From assembly GCA_002403105.1 (NCBI GenBank), contig DHHD01000027.1:10434-50661 (forward strand): a stretch of DNA of 40,228 nucleotides. Reading direction: 5' to 3'. The position numbers and the translations under genes are program-made. Position 1 is the first letter of the stretch, and the number at the start of each line of letters is the position of its first letter. Positions 8,881 to 14,957 of this stretch are shown piece by piece. Below the pieces are notes generated by a model, which was given only the letters and a program-made list of their open reading frames with translations, was not told the DNA's origin and made no database searches. This DNA comes from Anaerolineaceae bacterium UBA4781 (GTDB lineage: Bacteria > Chloroflexota > Anaerolineae > Anaerolineales > Anaerolineaceae).

Positions 8881-9819
8881 TTATCCGATTTTCTGCGCAA
8901 CCCTTAACTTTGCACTGCGCGATCGGGGATTTATTCTAATCTCTTCATCAGAAGCGGTGGCAGGTTTTTTTGTAAGAATTTTCAAACTGGCTTTATGATC
9001 GCAGGTGCAAACAGGCTGCTCTGGAGGGCAGATGCAATCTTTGGATTCGCGTTTGAAAATTTCCTTTACAATCCTATCTTCAAGCGAATGAAAGGAAATC
9101 ACTGCGATCATCCCACCAGCGCACAGTTGTTTAATTCCCAGACTGATCCCTTCTTCCAATACCGTGAGTTCTTGATTAACTGCGATTCGCACTGCCTGAA
9201 AAGTTCTGGTCGCAGGATGAATTTTCGAATGGCTGCCATGGTAAGCTGACAAGACCACCTGTGCCAGTTGGGTGGTGGTTTTGATAGGGCGCGCAATACA
9301 AATGGCTTTTGCAATAGCGCGTGCCTTCGGTTCTTCTCCGTAATTCCAGAGAATGGAAGATATTTCTTCTTCGCTCCAATTGTTGATCAAGTCGTATGCG
9401 CGGAAGTCACTGTGATCGTTGAAGCGCATATCGAGTGGTCCTTCTTTGTTAAAAGAAAATCCTCGATCCGCGGCGTCAACCTGCATTGAAGAAACACCCA
9501 GGTCGAAGAGAATTCCATCCACGCAACTCCAATCCATTTTTCGAAGACAGTCTTGCATTTCAATATAAGAAACGTTAAAAATGGTTACTCGTGATGAGAA
9601 TTTCTGTAATCGCTCTTCTGCAATAATGACTGCGTTTTGGTCTATATCCAATCCAAGTAATAAGCCAGTAGGCTGGCTAGCAGCGAGAATTGCTTCTGCA
9701 TGGCCACCGGCACCTAAGGTAGCATCCAGGTATTTTCCATCCCTGATGGGTTTAAGATATGCGAGTACTTCCCGGTTTAATACAGGAATATGGGGATACA
9801 TCTGATCGGCTGATTTCAT
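8881..9819 (-). CDS. rsmH: 16S rRNA (cytosine-N4)-methyltransferase RsmH
   Basis: RsmH (MraW) methylates C1402 of 16S rRNA using SAM. The 312-residue protein matches the usual length and has the SAM loop DATLGAGGHAEAIL, LFDLGVSSMQVDAADRGFSF, PLDMRF, TFQAVRIAVN and ISFHSLEDRIVK, all hallmark motifs. A CxCPPEQPVCTC segment near the C-terminus is a common family insert. The start at 9819 overlaps mraZ by four bases; an ATG six codons in (MYPHIPVLN) is close to where many family members begin, so the exact N-terminus is open by six residues. Confidence 0.97.
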   Translation of the reverse strand: MKSADQMYPHIPVLNREVLAYLKPIRDGKYLDATLGAGGHAEAILAASQPTGLLLGLDIDQNAVIIAEERLQKFSSRVTIFNVSYIEMQDCLRKMDWSCVDGILFDLGVSSMQVDAADRGFSFNKEGPLDMRFNDHSDFRAYDLINNWSEEEISSILWNYGEEPKARAIAKAICIARPIKTTTQLAQVVLSAYHGSHSKIHPATRTFQAVRIAVNQELTVLEEGISLGIKQLCAGGMIAVISFHSLEDRIVKEIFKRESKDCICPPEQPVCTCDHKASLKILTKKPATASDEEIRINPRSRSAKLRVAQKIG

Positions 9820-10259
9820 GGCTCCTCGAATGTAAGGTCCAAGTATTCAAGTTTCTTATCCTTTAGATCAGATTTTTGCAGTTGATCCGATTCTGAATTC
9901 CACTGTGAAGCTGACCAAATCTCGAAATAATCGCCTGACCCGGTGATGACCACATTGAGATCCAGTTTGACCATGTCGCGCAGGTTTTGTGGAATTAGAA
10001 TTCGCCCCATTTTATCGGATTCAACCAGCACGCCGTAAGAATAGAACATGCGGCGGAGTTTGCGTGCAAACGGATCCATGATATTATGTGTGCGCAATTT
10101 GTGAGATAATATTTCCAGATTATGTTGACTCATACACATCAGGTTATTATCAAAACCCAGCGTGATATAAGTGCCTTCTTCGAGATCCTCACGAAAACGG
10201 GCAGGGATGGTCAATCTCCCTTTATCATCAATTGTGTGTTCGTATTGCCCGAAGAACAT
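9816..10259 (-). CDS. mraZ: Transcriptional regulator MraZ
   Basis: MraZ is the DNA-binding autoregulator of the dcw operon. The 147-residue protein has two AbrB/SpoVT-like half domains, each with the DxxGR core: YEHTIDDKGRLTIPARFR near the N-terminus and VESDKMGRILIPQNLR at about residues 75-90. The ATG is preceded by AAGAGGT with a seven-base spacing. It is the first gene of the operon, and a four-repeat array matching the known MraZ operator lies between the promoter and the gene, so negative autoregulation is expected. The stop overlaps the rsmH start as ATGA. Confidence 0.97.
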   Translation of the reverse strand: MFFGQYEHTIDDKGRLTIPARFREDLEEGTYITLGFDNNLMCMSQHNLEILSHKLRTHNIMDPFARKLRRMFYSYGVLVESDKMGRILIPQNLRDMVKLDLNVVITGSGDYFEIWSASQWNSESDQLQKSDLKDKKLEYLDLTFEEP

Positions 10260-10283
10260 CTGTTCTACCTCTTGGAATAACCA

Positions 10284-10307
10284 GAACGCCGGTTTCTACC
10301 GGCGTTC
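10284..10307 (-). promoter_or_regulatory. Perfect stem-loop in the mraZ leader
   Basis: GAACGCCGGT and its exact complement are separated by a 4-base loop. The 10-bp GC-rich stem lies in the transcribed leader about 25 bases before the mraZ start, just upstream of the Shine-Dalgarno. There is no T-run after it, so it does not look like a terminator. Its distal arm overlaps the last MraZ repeat by three bases, so DNA binding and RNA folding share sequence. Roles in mRNA stability or translation are inference. Confidence 0.7.
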
Positions 10308-10339
10308 CACTTTCACCCATTATTCTCCACTTGTTCCCA
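10305..10339 (-). promoter_or_regulatory. MraZ operator: four TGGRN repeats
   Basis: Read on the minus strand, four pentamers TGGGA, TGGAG, TGGGT and TGGAA are each separated by exactly five bases, giving a strict 10-bp period on one face of the helix. This is the arrangement described for the MraZ binding site (TGGGN direct repeats with 5-base spacers). The array starts one base after the -10 box, as expected for repression at the start of transcription. Two repeats carry TGGA instead of TGGG. Confidence 0.85.
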
Positions 10340-10340
10340 C

Positions 10341-10369
10341 ATTATATATGATTTTGGGACGTAATTCAA
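10341..10369 (-). promoter_or_regulatory. dcw operon promoter (PmraZ)
   Basis: On the minus strand TTGAAT (10364-10369) and TATAAT (10341-10346) are separated by 17 bases. This is a near-consensus sigma-70-type promoter. It lies about 80 bases upstream of mraZ and directly abuts the MraZ repeat array. It is the only strong promoter seen for the ten-gene cluster. Confidence 0.8.
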
Positions 10370-10481
10370 GGCAAATTAATCAATTTTTTCAAGCAATATT
10401 AATCAATCTAAGGTGAAAAATCAGCACCTTTTTGAAGCAAAATCATGTTTTATCTGTAAAATAAGGGGTCACTGGTAAGGA

Positions 10482-10522
10482 AATAAAAAAAAGAGAAGCA
10501 ATGCATGACTTGCTTCTCTTTT
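10482..10522 (-). terminator. Rho-independent terminator after the lipoprotein gene
   Basis: A 13-bp perfect stem (AAAAGAGAAGCAA with TTGCTTCTCTTTT, loop of 8) is followed on the minus strand by a run of T. It lies 18 bases past the lipoprotein stop codon and insulates the dcw promoter from readthrough. The A-run on the other side means it could also stop plus-strand transcripts. Confidence 0.88.
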
Positions 10523-10539
10523 CGTTGAACCTGATGATT

Positions 10540-11070
10540 TTATTTGAAACAGGTTGAGGGTTTGATACTGCTATCTCGACTTCCGCAAAAAGCAGAACTG
10601 CTGCTCAAGCGACCGGTGAACAGATCTTCTGATTCATCCATATACATGGTGAATTCCCCATCTGTACCATCGGTGTTTTCCCATGTGCCTATCACGGTTC
10701 CACCATCTTCTTGAATTGTGCCAATGAAAGAAATGGAATTATGATTTGTTAATACAGTTGAGCCGCTGACATTATCTCCCTGAACAAGAAAATCAATCGT
10801 GTAACCTTTGCTGCTATCTCCCATCCAAATAGTCCACTGATCATCCCAATCTACATCCATTACTACGATTGCAGTCGAAGCAGGTGTAGCTGCAGAATCT
10901 GCTGCTGTATCTTCGGGGACGGCTGTTACAAGAACAGTGATCACCTGGGGTGCTAGCGTGGGAATAACAATTTCCTCTTCACTGCCCTGGAAGAATGGGA
11001 AACTGCAAGCTACCGAAATGATAGCCAAACAACAAATTGAAATAACTGCGAGATTGAGGGGCTTTCTCAT
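10540..11070 (-). CDS. Small secreted lipoprotein of unknown function
   Basis: A 176-residue protein with a signal peptide and lipobox ending SVAC at Cys22, so it is probably lipid-anchored outside the cytoplasmic membrane. A Thr/Ala/Pro-rich linker (about residues 40-70) leads to a beta-rich C-terminal domain with WTIWMGDSSKGYTIDF and IGTWENTDGTDGEFTMYM. These look like a small lipocalin-like or META-like barrel that holds a ligand, but I do not recognise a named family. AGGAGG lies seven bases before the ATG, and a strong terminator follows, so it is a single-gene unit. Two Cys near the C-terminus (CGSRDSSIKPSTC) may form a disulfide. Confidence 0.8.
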   Translation of the reverse strand: MRKPLNLAVISICCLAIISVACSFPFFQGSEEEIVIPTLAPQVITVLVTAVPEDTAADSAATPASTAIVVMDVDWDDQWTIWMGDSSKGYTIDFLVQGDNVSGSTVLTNHNSISFIGTIQEDGGTVIGTWENTDGTDGEFTMYMDESEDLFTGRLSSSSAFCGSRDSSIKPSTCFK

Positions 11071-11230
11071 TGGGTTCCTCCTATTCGATTCAATATAATT
11101 GTATGTAAAACGCTAAAAAATACAATATCGTTTCAAGGTTCATTTTACATGCGAAATTGAAATTAATCACGAATTTAAAACATCTGTATTAAGGAAAGGG
11201 AGGAAGATAAATTCCATTTTGAGTTATTTG

Positions 11231-11239
11231 TGGTAAAAT
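11231..11239 (+). promoter_or_regulatory. Extended -10 promoter for the helicase
   Basis: TGG followed by TAAAAT forms an extended -10 (TGnTAAAAT). No good -35 is seen 17 bases upstream. Transcription would start near 11246 and give a leader of roughly 90 bases containing the two hairpins described at 11249-11322. The evidence is a motif only. Confidence 0.45.
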
Positions 11240-11248
11240 AACCCCCGT

Positions 11249-11322
11249 GATGGAACTTCCATCGGAATAGAGATCTTGCCAGGTTCAAAGCACCTTGCTG
11301 GTTTCAGAAGGGTGCTTTTTTT
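11249..11322 (+). promoter_or_regulatory. Attenuator-like leader upstream of the DEAD-box helicase gene
   Basis: Two hairpins lie in the leader. The first is GATGGAA/TTCCATC at 11249-11263. The second pairs AAAGCACC (11287-11294) with GGTGCTTT (11311-11318) and runs straight into T-residues ending at 11322, so it has the form of an intrinsic terminator. It ends only seven bases before the Shine-Dalgarno of the helicase. CCAG at 11279 could pair with CTGG at 11298 and compete with the terminator stem. No other gene lies upstream on this strand for it to terminate, which favours attenuation of the helicase message. Confidence 0.55.
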
Positions 11323-11338
11323 ATTAACAGGAGAAAAA

Positions 11339-13021
11339 ATGGATTTATTTTTTAAAGATTTTGGTTTGGATGAACAATATTTACAGGCGGTTGAACAACT
11401 TGGTTTTCACCAACCGACTCCCATTCAGCAATCAGCGATCCCATTGATGCTGGAGGGTATGGATGTTTTGGGGCAAGCCCAAACTGGAACCGGAAAAACC
11501 GCTGCATTCATCCTTCCTATTTTGCAAAATACACAACCCGGAATTGGATATATTCAAGCGCTGATCTTAGCTCCTACTCGTGAATTGACAACGCAAATTG
11601 CTCAAGAAGCCAAACGGATCGCACAATTCTCAGCTACCCGCATTACAACTGTCTATGGCGGGCAATCCTACGATATTCAAATTCGAGAATTAAAAAAAGG
11701 AACCGATATTGTGGTTGCAACCACCGGTCGCTTAATGGACTTGATCCGCAAAAATGTGATCGATCTAACACAGGTACGCTATCTGGTTTTAGACGAAGCA
11801 GATGAAATGCTGGAAATGGGTTTCATAGAAGATATCGAAGAGATCTTAAAGCATTTGCCAAATGTAGAACAAAAAGCTTTGTTTTCTGCAACCATGCCAA
11901 AAGCGGTACGTATGCTGGCTGATAAATATCTGGTAGAACCACAAGAGATCATGATCAATCCTACCAACCGCACGCTGGATGAGATAGACCAGCGCTGTTA
12001 TTTTGTGCGTGAGGATAGTAAATTCTCGGCCTTGCTGAAGATCCTTGAAATGGACATGGTACAGAGTGCACTGGTTTTTGTACGCACGAAACGCCGTGCT
12101 CAAGAACTGGCGGATGACCTGGCAACGTTGGGTTATGCTGCCCGCGCCATGCATGGAGATCTCAACCAAAAACAACGCGAATCGGTGTTATTGAGTTTTC
12201 GCAAACACCAGATCACAATGATGGTAGCGACAGATGTGGCTGCACGTGGATTGGATATCAAAGGGGTCTCGCATGTGATTAATTATGATAGCCCCGCTGA
12301 TGCTGAAGATTATATCCACCGCATTGGCAGAACCGGGCGAGCTGGATGCCGTGGGAATGCAATTTCCTTTTTGACAAAAAAAGAAAGCGGCAAACTGCAT
12401 CAGATCGAGTCTTTCTCTCACCAGAAGATCCAGGAATGCTCTGTACCTTCACGTGGAGAAATTCTGGCAAAGCGCGATGAGAGTTATGTTCAAAAATTGG
12501 TGGAACAATTAAATAGCCCTGATCTGGAACGCGAACGTGCTCTTGTAAAACAATTGATGGATCGTGATTATTCGGCGCTTGATCTGGCAGCAGCCGCAAT
12601 CCATCTCATGCGAGGTAGTGAGAATCCTGTACCAGAAGAAAACCACAAACTGGAAAAGACTTCTCGCCGGGAAGAAACCTATAAAAATGATTTTCCGAAG
12701 GAATTTAAACGGAATTCAAAAAAACACAGTTCCCATTCCTCAAAGAAATATGCTGATGATTCCTACGTACATGAACAAGAAAAAGGGATGGTTTGCTTGA
12801 AAATGAACCTGGGTAAAAAACAAGGACTTCGACCTGGGGATGTAGTAGGAACGATCACCGGTGAACTGGGTGTTTCCGGTAAAACCATTGGAAAGATCCA
12901 CATTTTTAATGACCATACTCTATTGGATGTATCTGAGAACCATGTGCAGAACATTCTGAAGAACAGCAATGGACAGTACAAAATGAATGGAGTTCCGGTA
13001 CATTTAATTAGAGCAGGCTGA
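11339..13021 (+). CDS. DEAD-box ATP-dependent RNA helicase (CsdA/DbpA type)
   Basis: A 560-residue RNA helicase with all core motifs: the Q motif (GFHQPTPIQ), AQTGTGKT at about residues 47-54, PTREL, TTGR, DEAD at 152-155, SAT at 183-185, ARGLDI and HRIGRTGRAG. A charged Ser/Lys/His-rich linker follows, then a C-terminal DbpA-like RNA-binding domain (VCLKMNLGKKQGLRPGDVVG to the end). This plan is that of CsdA/DeaD, DbpA and CshA, which unwind structured RNA in ribosome assembly, mRNA decay and cold adaptation. The start is the ATG with AGGAG six bases upstream; an in-frame ATG at 11276 falls inside the terminator-like leader and is rejected. A subfamily name is not assigned. Confidence 0.93.
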   Translation: MDLFFKDFGLDEQYLQAVEQLGFHQPTPIQQSAIPLMLEGMDVLGQAQTGTGKTAAFILPILQNTQPGIGYIQALILAPTRELTTQIAQEAKRIAQFSATRITTVYGGQSYDIQIRELKKGTDIVVATTGRLMDLIRKNVIDLTQVRYLVLDEADEMLEMGFIEDIEEILKHLPNVEQKALFSATMPKAVRMLADKYLVEPQEIMINPTNRTLDEIDQRCYFVREDSKFSALLKILEMDMVQSALVFVRTKRRAQELADDLATLGYAARAMHGDLNQKQRESVLLSFRKHQITMMVATDVAARGLDIKGVSHVINYDSPADAEDYIHRIGRTGRAGCRGNAISFLTKKESGKLHQIESFSHQKIQECSVPSRGEILAKRDESYVQKLVEQLNSPDLERERALVKQLMDRDYSALDLAAAAIHLMRGSENPVPEENHKLEKTSRREETYKNDFPKEFKRNSKKHSSHSSKKYADDSYVHEQEKGMVCLKMNLGKKQGLRPGDVVGTITGELGVSGKTIGKIHIFNDHTLLDVSENHVQNILKNSNGQYKMNGVPVHLIRAG

Positions 13022-13037
13022 TCTATTTTATAAAAAG

Positions 13038-13207
13038 AAAAAGGGGCTGTCCCAAAAGTCTGGATTTTTCTTTTTTGACAAGCAATTGTGGGAGAAAATC
13101 TATAATAAATGCCCTGCCGTGGGGCGAACAGACCCTCCAGCATGCAAAGTTTGGCATTTAGTGGGAGATGAAAAAGGGGAAGTCTACTTTTTAGACAGCC
13201 TCTTTTT
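13038..13207. mobile_element. Candidate IS-derived MITE or IS remnant with imperfect terminal inverted repeats
   Basis: The left end, AAAAAGGGGCTGTCCCAAAAG (13038-13058), and the right end (13187-13207) are inverted copies agreeing at 18 of 21 bases. The GGGGCTGTC...AAAAG tip resembles ends I associate with IS1182-type elements, from memory and not from a search. The interior of about 130 bases has no transposase reading frame, so this would be a deletion derivative. The A-tract and T-tract flanks hide any target duplication. The right end lies within the last codons of the small minus-strand ORF at 13184-13390. Confidence 0.4.
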
Positions 13208-13390
13208 TTGTTCTTCTTGTTTTTTCCTTAATTCGGCTTTAATCTCTTCGGCTGGCTTTAAAGGGGAGATCTGTTCATGACAGGGCTCTTTGGTGCGATC
13301 GACTCTCCAGTAATAGAGTTCTTCTTTTTCAACCGGGTTGTGCTTTAATTCGTTCAAATACTCTACAAGCATTCGTGCTGATCGAACCAT
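13184..13390 (-). CDS. Small charged hypothetical protein
   Basis: A 68-residue reading frame beginning MVRSARMLVEYLNELKHNP, with an aromatic middle (ELYYWRVDRTKEP) and a Lys/Glu/Gln-rich C-terminal helix (EEIKAELRKKQEEQKKRL), likely coiled. The composition looks protein-like rather than random. It has no clear Shine-Dalgarno, and its last eight codons run into the right inverted repeat of the element at 13038-13207, so the original C-terminus may have been replaced by insertion. I do not recognise the family. It may be a real small gene or the truncated end of a longer one. Confidence 0.4.
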   Translation of the reverse strand: MVRSARMLVEYLNELKHNPVEKEELYYWRVDRTKEPCHEQISPLKPAEEIKAELRKKQEEQKKRLSKK

Positions 13391-13566
13391 GATGTACGTG
13401 CAGCGTGACGGAGTGCCATCTAAAAAATCACCTTGTGCAAATTAAGTTTTCCCTTCTCCTGCAAAGTAATCTGGGATATTATTTGAGGTGAAGAATCCAG
13501 GATGGATGAATCTGGAAAATATTTGTCGCGATTATCATTTATTAATAAATTCATTATGAGGTAGCT

Positions 13567-14526
13567 ATGAAAAAAGTTTGGATAGACACAGATCCTGGCA
13601 TTGATGATACTTATGCCATCGCCATGCTGCTGGCGGATCCGCAGATCGAGATCACCGGAGTTTCAACCGTTTTTGGGAACGTGACAGTTGAGAAAACTAC
13701 AAGGAATGCAAAACTCCTGATGGAAGCAGCCGGCAAAGAGCATTTACCACTGGCACGTGGTGCAGCCATTCCTTTGTATGTTCCACTGGATACCTCACCT
13801 TTTGTACATGGTGCAAATGGGTTGGGAGATATGCTCCTGCCTGAAGCACATATGCAGGAAAGTGCCTTGCGTGCACCGCAAGCCATCATTGATGCCATTC
13901 TGAACAACCCACATGAGGTTACCCTGCTGCCGATCGGACCGCTGACCAATATTGCCATGGCAGTCATCCTTGAACCAAGAATTATTGACCTCGTAAAAGA
14001 AGTGGTGATCATGGGAGGAGCTGTGCATTGCCCAGGAAATATCACCCCGGCTGCTGAAGCGAATTTCTTCCACGATCCACACGCTGCTCAGATCGTTCTC
14101 AGTGCAGGTTGGAAGGTGGTGCTGGCAGGTTTGGATGTGTGTAGTCAAGGTTTGATCCCTCAGCAGTTGTTGGAGAAGATTGGAAATGGAAAAAGCCCGT
14201 TGGCTCCGTATATGAAGGGTTCCTTGCCTTTCTTCCAAAATTTTCTTAAACTCTTTGAAATGGGAAATACAGTAACCCTGCCGGATACGCTCGCTTCGGC
14301 GTATTTGCTGAATCCGGATATGTTCACAATTGAAAAGGCATATCTGTTTGTTGAAACGGAAGGCAATTGCATGGGGCAGTCGCTGGCGGTACCGCGCGGA
14401 AAATGGTATGAAGATCCCAATAGTAAAAGACGCTATACAGCCGATGACCATATTGGATCGGTGGATGTGCTGCTGGATGTAGATCAGGATGAATTCCAAA
14501 AGCTGATCGAAAACTATTTAGTTTGA
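13567..14526 (+). CDS. Inosine-uridine-preferring nucleoside hydrolase family protein
   Basis: Family members cleave the N-glycosidic bond of (deoxy)ribonucleosides in salvage. The 319-residue length is normal. The calcium-binding signature WIDTDPGIDD is at residues 5-14, then ITGVSTVFGN, HGANGLGD at 81-88, LLPIGPLTNIA, VIMGGAV and EANFFHDPHAA around 164-173. The final motif usually reads HDP/HDA, giving a catalytic His and a calcium-ligand Asp. Here it reads LPDTLASAYL, so Asp240 is kept but the His position is Pro239. His81 of the HGxxGLG motif remains. Substrate and activity may therefore differ from the inosine-uridine type. GAGGT precedes the ATG. It stands alone as a unit. Confidence 0.88.
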   Translation: MKKVWIDTDPGIDDTYAIAMLLADPQIEITGVSTVFGNVTVEKTTRNAKLLMEAAGKEHLPLARGAAIPLYVPLDTSPFVHGANGLGDMLLPEAHMQESALRAPQAIIDAILNNPHEVTLLPIGPLTNIAMAVILEPRIIDLVKEVVIMGGAVHCPGNITPAAEANFFHDPHAAQIVLSAGWKVVLAGLDVCSQGLIPQQLLEKIGNGKSPLAPYMKGSLPFFQNFLKLFEMGNTVTLPDTLASAYLLNPDMFTIEKAYLFVETEGNCMGQSLAVPRGKWYEDPNSKRRYTADDHIGSVDVLLDVDQDEFQKLIENYLV

Positions 14527-14740
14527 TCGTCAAGGTGAATTTTCAAAAAAGAATTCTGATCACAGGCTGTCTGCAATATGTAAATTCAAGTTGAAAATAT
14601 CTAGCCGGGATTGGATATTGATGCAAGGGACGGCATTGTGTTTATTGTGCTTTCTTTATATGTTATTTTTATAATGAGCGGTGTTTCTATTATTCCTTAA
14701 TGGTCAATTACAATGATAAATTTAATCACCAGGGGCATTG

Positions 14741-14746
14741 TATAAT
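14741..14746 (+). promoter_or_regulatory. -10 box upstream of the 22-codon ORF
   Basis: A perfect TATAAT sits about 50 bases before the small ORF. No convincing -35 hexamer lies 16-18 bases upstream. It is the only near-consensus -10 box seen in the region between the hydrolase and the PAS sensor, so it may drive both the small ORF and, by readthrough, the sensor. Confidence 0.4.
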
Positions 14747-14796
14747 ATCTTTATCTCATTAACCCCAATACTGCATTTAGAGGAAAGGTGGTTTCA

Positions 14797-14865
14797 ATGG
14801 TGATGAAGAGGAGTCTTTTCGATATACTATGTATTTTTGTAGATTTACAAAAGGAAAATCGTTGA
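14797..14865 (+). CDS. 22-codon small ORF (leader peptide or small protein)
   Basis: The reading frame starts MVMKRSLFDILCIFVDLQKENR and stops at TGA. A purine-rich GAGGAAAGGTGG lies five bases before the ATG, stronger than the sites of several large genes nearby. The peptide has a basic start, a hydrophobic middle (LFDILCIFV) and a polar end, so it could be a membrane-associated micropeptide. A terminator hairpin follows five bases after the stop. It may be a stand-alone small protein gene, a leader peptide controlling the PAS sensor, or a decayed gene start. Confidence 0.4.
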   Translation: MVMKRSLFDILCIFVDLQKENR

Positions 14866-14869
14866 TAAG

Positions 14870-14904
14870 AAAACATGCCGTTGGTTTTTCGCGGTATGTT
14901 TTTT
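14870..14904 (+). terminator. Intrinsic terminator between small ORF and PAS sensor
   Basis: AAAACATGCCG (14870-14880) pairs with CGGTATGTTTT (14892-14902) through one G-U pair, with an 11-base loop and a T-run to 14904. It ends about 50 bases before the sensor start, so it either ends the small transcript or acts as an attenuator for the sensor. Confidence 0.7.
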
Positions 14905-14957
14905 AAAATTAAAAATAGATAAAAAGGTTCAATAAACCTTTAGAAAAATCTGGAAAA

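Larger units (their letters stand above)
14527..14957. other. Intergenic region with a small transcription unit
   Basis: 431 bases separate the nucleoside hydrolase and the PAS sensor. The first 200 bases show nothing I can name. The rest holds, in order, a TATAAT box, a 22-codon ORF with a strong Shine-Dalgarno, an intrinsic terminator, and a 6-bp hairpin (AAGGTT/AACCTT, 14924-14940) ending 17 bases before the sensor start. Confidence 0.6.

Noticed and set aside
10410..10433. Small AAGGTG/CACCTT hairpin with T-run upstream of the mraZ promoter
   Set aside because: Only six base pairs and no plus-strand gene to terminate; not strong enough to list as a feature.
11278..11300. GGTTCAAA resembling a tRNA T-loop
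   Set aside because: No acceptor stem, anticodon arm or D-arm around it; better explained as the helicase leader hairpin.
11276..11338. Longer N-terminus of the helicase from the ATG at 11276
   Set aside because: It would translate through the terminator-like leader and lacks a Shine-Dalgarno; the ATG at 11339 has AGGAG.
13795..14499. 234-codon minus-strand open frame inside the nucleoside hydrolase
   Set aside because: His/Gln-rich shadow frame; the plus strand has clear family motifs.
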